DNA of 64,000 bases, taken from contig JBHBZU010000024.1 in NCBI GenBank assembly GCA_041797745.1, forward strand, positions 29,783 through 93,782. The letters are read 5' to 3'. Each line of letters starts with the position of its first letter. The first letter of the stretch is position 1. Of this stretch, positions 50,446 to 59,058 are shown piece by piece. The notes beneath the pieces are model-generated. The model was given only the letters and a program-made list of their open reading frames with translations. It had not been told where the DNA came from and did no database searches. The position numbers were made by a program, and so were the translations under genes. The stretch is from UBA3871 sp041797745. GTDB lineage: Bacteria > Bacillota > Clostridia > Peptostreptococcales > Anaerovoracaceae.

Positions 50446-53400
50446 ATGGATAAAGGTTTTAAAAGGTTTATCTCCTTTCTGATGGTTCTTATTTTAAGTC
50501 TGTCAGTATGGAGTTTTCCTGCATTTGCAGAAAACCAAGAGGCATTGCCCAGCGGATTTTTTGATAAGGTAAAGTTTGGTTCAGCCATTAAAGGTAATGG
50601 GGAAGATGGTAATCTTGAAGAATTTGGAGCTAATGTAAGTGACAGCGCTTCCTGCGCCCTGTGGTTTCATTACGTTATCCCTGAAGATACCACAATGGCA
50701 AGGGGAACACTGTATACCTTTGAAATTGATACTAAGATTAGCGATGATGATGGAAACACATTTGTAAGTAAGAAAGTCATTGATGGAGATGAAACAATTT
50801 GCATTAAAGATGAAAATAACGTTAACGTTGCAAATGTCAAATTTACAGAGGCTACAGGTGGAAAAATCAAAGGAGTATTGACTTTTCTTTCTACTGCAAG
50901 CGATGAGGCTTTAGCAGGAGGTAGAGAGGGCTGCTTCTTTTATGAGGCAAAGTTTGATGGGGCAAATCTGCCAAAGGGCGGTAAACAACAGGTTCGTTTT
51001 GACATTCCGGGAACTGCTGTACAGACTGCGCCTATTACAGTTGACTTTGCAGCACCGAAAGCTACTGCAAAGGTCACCATTTCGGAAAATGCCAATACTT
51101 CAGGTGTGAATCTTACAAATCATGAGATTGAGTGGAAGATAAAAGTCACACCAAATGTTGAAAACCAGCCGGATTCAGCAAACGAATATATAAATACGCT
51201 GAAAGTAAGTATACCGATATCAGTGGGTGGCAGCAGCTATGTAACGGATTCTGCAATGGTAACTATTCAAGGTGGAACTCCGACAAATGCAGGATTCAGC
51301 GTTAAAGATGGAGTTTTGACTTTTGAAGCCACTACTGATACAGGGCTTAAGAAAGCAGCATGGCCTTTGGTTATAACATATAAATCTTCATATAAGCCTG
51401 AGGAACTTACTATGGAGGCTGACGGAACTGTAAAATTTAAAGGTTCAGCAAAAGTCGAAATTACTGCTCCTCAGTACGAAAAGGACGCGAACGGTAAGGT
51501 TTCATTCGTAGACAGCAGTGCGGAGAAAATTCAAATAACGGCGTCAGCAATAACTTCCGCAGAACCTAAAATTTTATTTGCTAAATTAAGTAAAACAGGT
51601 GCACTTATCAGCGGAAGAACTGCAAAATGGGAAGTCTCTGCTACCAATGGTATGTTGCAGGCAAATCCACATATTGTGGACACTTTACCGGTGCATATGA
51701 CTCTGGTAGACAATTCAGTTACCCTAAACGGCACATCATGTTCTGCGGCTGACTATACATATGATTCATCAACACGGAAGTTAAAGGTTAACTTGGATTC
51801 TTCAATTCCGGTAGAACAGATTATAACTTATGAAACAAAATTTGAGGGAACCCCGGCGGATTTAGCAGGGATATCTACAATTAAAAACAATGTAGAATTT
51901 AATGTAGGCACAGGAGCTCCTCTTAAAAAAACCTACTCTATTGACCTTGGGGGAGCACTAATGACCCAAAGCGGTACTTACGACGCCAAGACACATACAA
52001 TTACGTGGACGGCAAATTTAAATACTCAAGGAAAAGGTCTTAGCAATGTAGAACTTGGCTTCATTCCGTCACAGAAGATTGGAAGTTCTGATGTAAGTCA
52101 AAGCTATGTGGAGGGTTCTTTAAAGATAAACAATGTAGTTTCAACACCGGATACTGTAGCAGCGGATAAAAAGAACTTTTCTGTAAATATTCCTAATGCG
52201 GATGGAACCTATACCATAGAATATAAGACGGTTTTAGGTGATGAAGACGCTGCGAGGAAGTTTTGGGGAGACAACTATAACGGTGAGTTTAGTGTTCAAA
52301 GTTGTATTCGCATGACTGCGGCAGGGCTCGATACAGGCAGTGCTAAAATTACTACAACGGTAAAAGGGAAAAGTACAGTTCTTGTAAAGAAATTTATTGC
52401 TTATGATTATTTAAATCACCAGATTTTATGGCGCATTACCGTAAATCAGAATCAAATGAAGCTGACAAACGGGACAATTACTGATGTATTATTTGGCGAT
52501 GACTGGGTATTTGATCAGTCTTCTGTGGTGGTACAGCAGGGTGGAACAGCCTTGAGCGGTGCAGTTGCTACTTTTGCTTCTATCGGTTCAGAAAAAATCA
52601 TGAAAGTGACTGTGCCTGACTGCGAAAGCGGCAGCGGAGAGATTACCGTTGACTATGCTACAAAATTAGCAAAGCTTTCTGTCTTACAGGCAAACACCAA
52701 GCTTTCGGCTTACAACACTGCATTTTTTAGTGCCTTGCAGACTCCGCCGACGGAAGTCAGAGCAAATTGCACCGCTTCTTTCGGGCTCAATGTGTTGTCT
52801 AAAAATTCCAGCTCATTGAACGCTGCTAATAATCGCCTCACGTGGACTATTGACATAAATAAGAATTTAGCAGTTATCTCTGCCAGCGGCATTCAGGATA
52901 CACTACAGCAGGGACTTTGCTTTGAAGAAGACAGCTTGAAAGTATATCAGCTGGATATTACCTTTGCAGGAAAAAATGCGGTAGTAAATACAGGAGCGGC
53001 ACTTACTAAGGATGTGGATTATAAAGTCATATACAATGAGGTAACTCGTCGTTTGGATGTTGAGATTTTGGATGGAAGCGGTAATACTGTCGATACAATT
53101 TCCAAGAGCTATCGCATAGTCTTTGATACTACAGTTTTAGTAAGCGGCAGCTACAGCAATTCAACCAATTTTACCGGTACCTCTACTATTCCTGCGGAAT
53201 GGCAAAATTCAGAGACTTCAGTGGTGGCTAAATTCAGCGGGGGTAAGACTATTCCGGGACTTGGTAAGATGATAATTAAAGTAGTTGACGGTAATGATGG
53301 CAGTAAAACTCTTTCAGATGTGGAATTTGAAATTTACAAAAAATGTGTAAGCGGAGACGTATTAATAGGCAAATTCAAAACCGATTCCAAAGGTGAGATT

Positions 53401-54306
53401 ACAACCGTTCTTAAGCCGGCAGACTATAAACTGAAGAAAGTTTCAACTCCGTCAGGGTACAAAGAAAGCCAATACGAGAGCGAAGTTAAAATTACAAACG
53501 GATGTACTAAAAATCAGTTGGTTAAAGAATTTAAGAACAAATATGTAGCAGGATTTACTCCGATTGTAACTGCTGAGGTGCAAGGTCCACCAAACTGGCC
53601 GGATTCCACTTTCATCTATCAGCTGACACCTAAGACACCGGGGGCACCAATGCCTCATACTCCTACTGCAAAGGCCATCAAGTCGGACATGGAAGCCAGA
53701 TTTGGAAGTATGGAGTACACACAAAATGGAGTTTATAGTTATCAGATTAAGCAAATTTCAGCAACAAAAGCGGGCTTTACTTATGATTTTGAAACCTATG
53801 ATTTAACGGTAACTGTGACTACTGACGGCACAGGACAGAAAACGGCAACAGCTACCTACGGTCCTACGAATGCAGCGAGCCTGAAAATAATCAATTCCTA
53901 TGAAGTACCTGGCGGTATCGGAGGTGGCGGAGGAAGCGGTGGAGGCGGAAGCTCACCGATTACTCCTGAACCAAAGGGTGATATCATACCGATTGTTACA
54001 CCGACAGTTGAGCCGATACCTGAACCTGTTATTCCAAAGTACAAAATTGATAAGATTCCGTCACCGGCAGATCCTGCCAGTCCTAAAAAGATTGTTGTGA
54101 CAGATGGCAAAGGAAAAATAATAGGTGCTTATCATATTGAGAGACAACCTGACGGAAGCTATGTTTACATAGATGAAGAAGGTGTGCCTTTGGGCTTACT
54201 GTCATTAGAAATGCCAATGACAGACGGATTAGGGCTTAAACTGTTTTTCATGACAGGAGGATTACTGCTGTTGGCAGGAGTATCCTTGAGACTTAAAGAA
54301 AACTAA
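50446..54306 (+). CDS. Large cell-surface adhesin/pilin-like protein
   Basis: The 1286-residue exported protein has signal peptide FKRFISFLMVLILSLSVWSF. The region about 200-920 holds roughly five Cna/adhesin-type Ig-like repeats, each opening with a K..W.I.VN-like strand (EIEWKIKVTPN, TAKWEVSATNG, TITWTANLNTQG, QILWRITVNQNQ, RLTWTIDINKN). A SpaA/Cna-B prealbumin-like domain follows (about 940-1025, SDVEFEIYKKC). Then comes an FctA-type pilin isopeptide domain (about 1030-1150, TFIYQLTPKTP to YDFETYDLTV), a GGGGSGGGGSS and Pro linker, and a C-terminal anchor: MPMTD, hydrophobic segment, RLKEN. MPMTD sits where sortase signals (LPxTG) occur but is non-canonical. It is monocistronic with a GGAGGG site. 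Confidence 0.83.
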   Translation: MDKGFKRFISFLMVLILSLSVWSFPAFAENQEALPSGFFDKVKFGSAIKGNGEDGNLEEFGANVSDSASCALWFHYVIPEDTTMARGTLYTFEIDTKISDDDGNTFVSKKVIDGDETICIKDENNVNVANVKFTEATGGKIKGVLTFLSTASDEALAGGREGCFFYEAKFDGANLPKGGKQQVRFDIPGTAVQTAPITVDFAAPKATAKVTISENANTSGVNLTNHEIEWKIKVTPNVENQPDSANEYINTLKVSIPISVGGSSYVTDSAMVTIQGGTPTNAGFSVKDGVLTFEATTDTGLKKAAWPLVITYKSSYKPEELTMEADGTVKFKGSAKVEITAPQYEKDANGKVSFVDSSAEKIQITASAITSAEPKILFAKLSKTGALISGRTAKWEVSATNGMLQANPHIVDTLPVHMTLVDNSVTLNGTSCSAADYTYDSSTRKLKVNLDSSIPVEQIITYETKFEGTPADLAGISTIKNNVEFNVGTGAPLKKTYSIDLGGALMTQSGTYDAKTHTITWTANLNTQGKGLSNVELGFIPSQKIGSSDVSQSYVEGSLKINNVVSTPDTVAADKKNFSVNIPNADGTYTIEYKTVLGDEDAARKFWGDNYNGEFSVQSCIRMTAAGLDTGSAKITTTVKGKSTVLVKKFIAYDYLNHQILWRITVNQNQMKLTNGTITDVLFGDDWVFDQSSVVVQQGGTALSGAVATFASIGSEKIMKVTVPDCESGSGEITVDYATKLAKLSVLQANTKLSAYNTAFFSALQTPPTEVRANCTASFGLNVLSKNSSSLNAANNRLTWTIDINKNLAVISASGIQDTLQQGLCFEEDSLKVYQLDITFAGKNAVVNTGAALTKDVDYKVIYNEVTRRLDVEILDGSGNTVDTISKSYRIVFDTTVLVSGSYSNSTNFTGTSTIPAEWQNSETSVVAKFSGGKTIPGLGKMIIKVVDGNDGSKTLSDVEFEIYKKCVSGDVLIGKFKTDSKGEITTVLKPADYKLKKVSTPSGYKESQYESEVKITNGCTKNQLVKEFKNKYVAGFTPIVTAEVQGPPNWPDSTFIYQLTPKTPGAPMPHTPTAKAIKSDMEARFGSMEYTQNGVYSYQIKQISATKAGFTYDFETYDLTVTVTTDGTGQKTATATYGPTNAASLKIINSYEVPGGIGGGGGSGGGGSSPITPEPKGDIIPIVTPTVEPIPEPVIPKYKIDKIPSPADPASPKKIVVTDGKGKIIGAYHIERQPDGSYVYIDEEGVPLGLLSLEMPMTDGLGLKLFFMTGGLLLLAGVSLRLKEN

Positions 54307-54830
54307 TTTAAGCAGTTAACCAAAGTTAGCTCCTCTGCAAAACAGGTGATAGCTGTAAAGTTTCAAAGCCCAGGAGTTGTTTTTCGGGATATTAGCTTTG
54401 GAAAACAGACTTACAGGGACAAATAGAAAAATGTTAATAAAAATCGCTGTACTCATTGTGAACAAATGGGTACAGCGATTTTGAATTTTTAAGAGTATTC
54501 AAGCTTTGTTTTTGTCATATAAGCCTGTTTTTGTATATTTATCTATATGTTTAGAGATGTGTTTAGCGATGTATTTTTTAAAGGTTCAGCAAGTACAACT
54601 ATAATTGGTTTTGTTAGTTCAATCTTTAGTTATTTTGAAGAAATATTAACTACCATTTGTATTTAATTAACGTCATCTTTTCTCAATGCAAATTCAATAT
54701 TTATATTATATATCTTTACTCGTACCCTTACCCTTATTTTTATATTTTGCAGGTATAGGATGTATTGCCTTGGTAAAGGCTTCACCTATAAAGTTTATAA
54801 AGCCGGTTGGATTTCCTATGTTTTATCGGT
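54307..54830. other. Gap after the surface protein gene
   Basis: Apart from the terminator at 54440-54490 this is A/T-rich DNA with no supported gene. A 97-codon plus-strand frame at 54760-55053 is antisense to the DMT transporter and is not accepted. Confidence 0.55.
54440..54490 (+). terminator. Terminator after the surface protein, twin of the hairpin at 14544
   Basis: A 13-bp stem (AAAATCGCTGTAC/GTACAGCGATTTT) is followed by TTGAATTTTT. It matches 34 of 39 positions of the GH26 terminator read on its own strand, with paired bases changed together. Confidence 0.85.
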
Positions 54831-55742
54831 TCAATCCTTATTGGTAAAAGAATTTGCAATATATACTCCGCCGATGATAATTGCCGAACCGATTACCTGG
54901 TACAGCGTGAAAGTTTCCTTAAGAGCTATTGTACCGGCTAGGATGGATACAACAGTAGATACTCCCAGGAACGAAGCAGCTCTGTTTACGCCAATTTTCT
55001 CAATACTTATATTTGCCAGGAAAAAACCGATTATAGAACAAAAAATTGCCTGATATGTAACGACTATAAGAAAACGCGGTTCTTTTACAGGCAGTGTAAT
55101 CAATTCATAAAGCGAGTGATTGATGTATGCTTCGCCTACGGAAAGAATGCTGAACATCACTGCACCGCAAATAAGCATCATGTATGTAATTTCTGTTCCG
55201 GAAAATGCGGAGGCTTTATCTACGAATACGGTATATAGGGAATAGGAAATTACAGCCGCCAGTAGTGCCAAATATCCGCTTACGTATAAGCTGGAGGTTG
55301 CTCCAACGGCAAATACTGTAATAAGTACACCTGCAAGGGTTATAAGGATACCGAGCACCTGTTTGCCGTGAGGCTTTTCCTTAAGAATGATGGTGGAGGC
55401 AATTAAAGCACCAACAGGTATACAAGCCAGAAAAGCTCCGCTTTCAGAAGCAGTGGTATATTTGATTCCGACTGCCTCAAATATTAGATATATGACAGGA
55501 TTGAAGACCGCAACCATGAGAATCGGTTTGATACTCTTTCCCTTAAGATTTATTTTTAAGATTCCTAAGAAAGCCAGCAGGCTCATTACCAACGCTGCTA
55601 CAATAAATCTCCACCCGAGAAGTGCCAGAGGACTGGCTATTGACATAGCGCCTTTAATAAAAACATAGCTAAGACCGAACAAAGCCTCGGCACTAATGGC
55701 TGCCAGACAACCGATAATTAAATTTTTACGAACTGTATTCAT
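54831..55742 (-). CDS. EamA/DMT-family transporter (third of three)
   Basis: The 303-residue ten-segment membrane protein resembles the first DMT transporter in this window (28411) in its start and layout: ALFGLSYVFIKGAM, GWRFIVAALVMS, AVFNPVIYLIFEAVGIKYTT and VSGYLALLAAVISYSLYTVF. The substrate is unknown. The start lacks a strong ribosome site in the bases I can see (only a weak AAGAGA). It is transcribed alone, diverging from the Abi locus. Confidence 0.87.
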   Translation of the reverse strand: MNTVRKNLIIGCLAAISAEALFGLSYVFIKGAMSIASPLALLGWRFIVAALVMSLLAFLGILKINLKGKSIKPILMVAVFNPVIYLIFEAVGIKYTTASESGAFLACIPVGALIASTIILKEKPHGKQVLGILITLAGVLITVFAVGATSSLYVSGYLALLAAVISYSLYTVFVDKASAFSGTEITYMMLICGAVMFSILSVGEAYINHSLYELITLPVKEPRFLIVVTYQAIFCSIIGFFLANISIEKIGVNRAASFLGVSTVVSILAGTIALKETFTLYQVIGSAIIIGGVYIANSFTNKD

Positions 55743-55841
55743 GCTTTCAAATCTCTTTTCGATAAAAATAACAAATTTATTCAGTAGAGTATATCAGAAT
55801 AGGCGAGGGTTGTAAACACAGCGTAAAACGCCTGCAAAAAC

Positions 55842-55870
55842 TTGACATTTTTGAGCCAATACCTTAATAT
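55842..55870 (+). promoter_or_regulatory. Promoter of the Abi locus
   Basis: TTGACA (55842-55847) and TAATAT (55865-55870) are spaced by 17 bp, putting the transcript start near 55877, just ahead of the structured RNA. Confidence 0.75.
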
Positions 55871-55876
55871 ATTAAT

Positions 55877-55934
55877 ATGATAAAGATCCTCGCGCGCCTC
55901 TTAACAATGCGTACCATGCGAGGGTTGTTTTTTA
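55877..55934 (+). ncRNA. Probable abiF-type structured RNA upstream of the Abi gene
   Basis: Between the promoter and the gene an ATCCTCGC/GCGAGGGT stem (55886-55893 with 55918-55925) encloses a smaller GCGC/GCGT helix and is followed by TTGTTTTTT, forming an intrinsic terminator. A short, terminated, structured RNA just ahead of an Abi_2/AbiF gene is the arrangement of the published abiF RNA motif. The match is by position and shape only; I cannot run a covariance search. Confidence 0.6.
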
Positions 55935-55946
55935 GGAGAAAATATC

Positions 55947-56399
55947 ATGAGCAGAATGTTGAAAAAATATTTACCAATTAGCGAGCAGATTGAGAAATTA
56001 AAAAATCGCGGGTTGATAGTTGAAGACGAGGAATTTGCGGAAATGTTGTTAGAAAGAGTAAATTACTATAGATTCACCGGCTATCTTCATGATTTTAGAA
56101 AGGCAAGCTCAGATTCTTACATTGAGGGTGTTTCTTTCAATAAAATTGCAGCCCTCTATGAATTTGACGTTAAACTAACCAGACTGCTGATGTTTGTACT
56201 GGAAGATATTGAAGAGACTTTTAAAACGCGGTTCGCATATACTTTATCTTCTGAATTTCCGAATGAACCACAAATTTATACTAAAAGAGAAATCTATCGA
56301 GATGAACGCGAACTGAAAAAATCAAAGAAAAAGATTGCAGCGTCAAAGAAAAATAATAGGAATTTACCTTTTCACCATAGGGATATGTACCGAATTTAA
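55947..56399 (+). pseudogene. Truncated Abi_2-family (AbiD/AbiF-like) abortive-infection gene
   Basis: The 150-codon frame is the N-terminal half of an Abi_2 protein: ISEQIEKLKNRGLIVEDEEF, LERVNYYRFTGYLHDFR, ALYEFDVKLTRLLMFVLEDI and EETFKTRFAYTLSSEF. Complete family members are about 300 residues and carry a HEPN-type RNAxxxxH motif in the missing half. After about residue 135 the sequence no longer looks like the family and reads through the 3' end of another gene remnant on the opposite strand. RNLPFHH at the end mimics Rx4H but is probably accidental. It has AGGAG upstream. I consider it inactive, or at most an odd short form. Confidence 0.75.
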
Positions 56400-56436
56400 C
56401 GTTATTCAAAACGTCGATATTAAGAAATGATTTCAT
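56281..56436 (-). pseudogene. Gene fragment overlapping the Abi 3' end
   Basis: A GTGAGG ribosome site precedes ATG at 56436 and the start MKSFLNIDVLNNVKFGTYPY, which looks like a genuine N-terminus. From about codon 24 it runs antisense through the Abi gene and stops at codon 52 with low-complexity residues. I do not recognise the parent protein. It is probably the 5' end of a gene broken where it was joined to the Abi fragment, near 56355-56370. Confidence 0.45.
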
Positions 56437-56929
56437 TCGTATTACCTCACTTTTATTTTTTCATCATATTTGGAAGAGGATTTTCAAACATCCTCCCATT
56501 TTGCCACTTGCAAACTGCCTCTTTAGTCCTTTGATTTTCTCAATCTTTGCTTAATCTTTAAATAATTTAATCAAAAATCCCGCCGAAATAATCGTTAATT
56601 ATATAAGGGAGAATTTCAAAAGAAAGATAAATTTATTTGAAGAAATTTTTATAATCATAATCTATGGCCATAATTTAAGCAATTTTTGTAAATTTTAATT
56701 TGTCAAATTAATAAAATCGTGTTACATTTCGTGTTGCATTTTGCTCAAAAAACTCTGATAATAGGTCCTTTTATGGCCATTATTTAGTTATTTTTTAGCT
56801 GAAAAGAGCTGAAAAGAAGTGAAAGAAGAAAGGGAATGCAAAGAAATAAAAGCTGAAACCCCTTGAAATAAGGGCGTTTTGATAAATAAAAAAGGCAGCA
56901 GACTTTCTATCAAAAGCTACTACCTTATC
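56437..56929. other. A/T-rich gap between the Abi fragment and tRNA-Ser
   Basis: I see no gene. A weak hairpin (GAGGAT/ATCCTC around TTTCAAAC) lies near 56471-56496, and the words TATGGCCATAA and TATGGCCATTA occur about 105 bp apart (56664 and 56772). A tRNA-adjacent, gene-poor stretch beside broken accessory genes fits the scar of an old integration. Confidence 0.45.
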
Positions 56930-57017
56930 TGGCGGAGGACATGGGACTCGAACCCACGGGGCTGTTACACCTTACCGCATTTCCAATGCGGCTCCTTAGC
57001 CACTCGGTCAATCCTCC
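56930..57017 (-). tRNA. tRNA-Ser (GGA)
   Basis: Read on the minus strand, an 88-nt class II tRNA with encoded CCA is seen: acceptor GGAGGAT/GTCCTCC, D-arm GACCGAGTGGCTAAGGA, anticodon stem CCGCA/TGCGG with loop TTGGAAA (anticodon GGA), a long variable arm, and T-arm GTGGGTTCGAGTCCCAT. It reads UCC and UCU serine codons. Confidence 0.97.
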
Positions 57018-57139
57018 ATAATACGTGCTACATGGCACATATATAAATCTATCATAAGTTGTGGTTATTTGCAAGACTTTTTTTTAAGTGACATCCAAGA
57101 TTTTTCATTATTTTTCACTAAACAATGACAGTTTGTTCC

Positions 57140-57904
57140 CTAGTGGAATATCCTTTTATTATTTTGCTTCTTGAGCCAAAAGTATAGCACAAAGGTAATT
57201 ACAAAGGTAAAGGCGGACAGCACCATAGCCTGCTTTAGCTCTAGCGACCCAAGATGAAGTATCAGCGAGTCGGTACGAAGTATTTCAATAAAGAATCTTT
57301 CAAAGGAGTAAAGCATAGCATAAAGGCAGGCAGTCTGACCTGTGAAGCTACGATGTTTGTTAATATACGAGAGAAGCAGGAAAAGCAGCAGACACCAAAT
57401 AGACTCATATAGGAAAGTGGCATGATATTTTACCCCTCCGATAATAACCGCAACGGGAAAATCAGTAATACCGCCATGAGCCTCTTCATTGAAAAAATTG
57501 CCCCAACGCCCGATAGCTTGCGATAGTGCGATTAAGGGAACGGCAAAATCGGCAATCTGAAAAAAGGAATGATGTTTCCGACGGGCTACAAAGAAAATAG
57601 CCAACATGGAAGCGATGAGACCTCCGTGAATAGCAAGACCGCCCAACCGAAGATTTATCATTTTAAGCAAATTGCCATTGTAAAAGTCTAAATTAAAAAT
57701 AACAAAGTAGAGGCGTGCGCCGAGGATTCCCAAAGGCAGTGCAATAAGGATATAGTCCATAAAATCATCCTTGGAAATACCATGCTTTTCACAGCGTTTG
57801 AGCCCAAGAAACACGGAAAGCATAGTCCCTATTGCGATAATGATACCGTACCATTTCACTTCAAGACCCAATAATATAAAAGCTGTAGAACCCGGTGAAA
57901 TCAT
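57140..57904 (-). CDS. lgt: Prolipoprotein diacylglyceryl transferase
   Basis: The 254-residue polytopic enzyme moves diacylglycerol from phosphatidylglycerol to the lipobox cysteine of prelipoproteins. The conserved LGGLAIHGGLIASM (catalytic-site His region) and QAIGRWGNFFNEEAHGG (Lgt signature) are both present, and LEVKWYGIIIAIG near the start is typical. It has GGGAGGGG upstream. It follows a two-segment membrane protein by 41 bp on the same strand. Most surface proteins in this window use SLH or other anchors, so its substrates lie elsewhere. Confidence 0.95.
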   Translation of the reverse strand: MISPGSTAFILLGLEVKWYGIIIAIGTMLSVFLGLKRCEKHGISKDDFMDYILIALPLGILGARLYFVIFNLDFYNGNLLKMINLRLGGLAIHGGLIASMLAIFFVARRKHHSFFQIADFAVPLIALSQAIGRWGNFFNEEAHGGITDFPVAVIIGGVKYHATFLYESIWCLLLFLLLSYINKHRSFTGQTACLYAMLYSFERFFIEILRTDSLILHLGSLELKQAMVLSAFTFVITFVLYFWLKKQNNKRIFH

Positions 57905-57945
57905 CAGTATGCACCCCTCCCTTTTTGATACCTGTAAAACCTAAA

Positions 57946-58845
57946 TTAATCTAACAAAGAAATAATCTTCATTACCTCATCCACATTTTGAAGTTTAAGT
58001 GTAACACCGTCTAAAACCGCTTCGTTTTTAGTAAACAGTGAAGACGCATTGCCCTCCATTTTACCGAAAACATAGAGCAAGCCTGTGGTAAGCTCATGGT
58101 CTTTGATTTCATCTACAAAGCCGTCAATCAGCTGTCTGGTAACACGCTTGCTGCCGGGGCAAGCTACAGCCACCTCTTGATTGTCAATCTTTGCAAGAAA
58201 GTCCACATATTCATCGTAAGTGCCGTCAGGTTCGTAACCTGCCGTAGCAAAAAGACCGAAGATACTTTCTCTGACTTCGGAAGCACTGCGGTCTTTCCAA
58301 TAAGCAGGTTTGCCAATGGCCTGCCATGTTTCATAATCCGCCAGAGCTTTTGCGAAGCCGTATATACGTTCGTAAGTGGACTCATCATCAAATTCTTCAT
58401 TGAGAACGTCTTTACGAAGCTGTTGTAAATCTTTAATTTCTTGCTTGCGAGCCGCTTTTGCACGGAGCGCCCTGTAAACATATATGCCCACAGTACCGAA
58501 AGAAATAATGGTAACTACAACGGACATAGCCTGTGTTGGTGTGCCTACAAAATAGTAGTAAATACCCAGCGCTATGCAGAGGAGGAACATTACGATACCC
58601 TCCCAGCCCAAAGAAATGGAAGACCAAGATTTTTCTGAGGGCATTTCCTTGAGGATTTCTTCAGCTCGTTTTTCACACTTGGCATAGTGAATTGCACGAG
58701 CTCCGCATAACTTATCAATATCCACACCTGCAAGAGAAAAGTCATCCTTTTCAGGTTTACGGTGGTGCCATTTTTTATCTAAAACCCTGCTTCTTTCCTG
58801 CTCGGCGATTAAAGCCTTTAGGGTTTGCTTATTGTTACTTGACAT
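57946..58845 (-). CDS. Two-pass membrane protein of unknown function
   Basis: I do not recognise this ~299-residue protein. The N-terminal ~85 residues are charged and helical (LKALIAEQERSRVLDKKWHH and HYAKCEKRAEEILKEMPSEK). Two membrane segments follow (GIVMFLLCIALGIYYYFVG; AMSVVVTIISFGTVGIYVY), then a ~165-residue cytoplasmic domain rich in Asp, Glu and Lys. The ATG at 58845 with AAGGTC before it is chosen, because the 36 codons upstream look like leader. The position before lgt suggests co-transcription but gives no function. Confidence 0.65.
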   Translation of the reverse strand: MSSNNKQTLKALIAEQERSRVLDKKWHHRKPEKDDFSLAGVDIDKLCGARAIHYAKCEKRAEEILKEMPSEKSWSSISLGWEGIVMFLLCIALGIYYYFVGTPTQAMSVVVTIISFGTVGIYVYRALRAKAARKQEIKDLQQLRKDVLNEEFDDESTYERIYGFAKALADYETWQAIGKPAYWKDRSASEVRESIFGLFATAGYEPDGTYDEYVDFLAKIDNQEVAVACPGSKRVTRQLIDGFVDEIKDHELTTGLLYVFGKMEGNASSLFTKNEAVLDGVTLKLQNVDEVMKIISLLD

Positions 58846-59058
58846 ATATAGACCTTGTATAATGAACTCATATGAAATTTCAATACACATTTTCCTTTCC
58901 TGATTATTTTCTATAACAGTATAGCACATGTAACCAAGGTTTGCATATATCATATATAATCAAGTAATCAAGGTTTTGCTAGTAAATGATTTGTTAAGAT
59001 GATATACTTTAATAATAGTTTGAATTAAAAGATTTCACATAACGGGAGGGAGAATATT

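Noticed and set aside
54760..55053. 97-codon plus-strand frame at the end of the third DMT transporter
   Set aside because: It is a shadow of the minus-strand transporter gene, with no ribosome site or domain.
56340..56399. HEPN Rx4H motif in the last residues of the Abi protein (RNLPFHH)
   Set aside because: It is in sequence antisense to another gene start, far too close to the N-terminal half, and lacks the surrounding HEPN helix pattern.
58846..58953. N-terminal extension of the membrane protein beside lgt
   Set aside because: The 36 extra codons have no ribosome site at 58953 and read as AT-rich leader; the ATG at 58845 has one.
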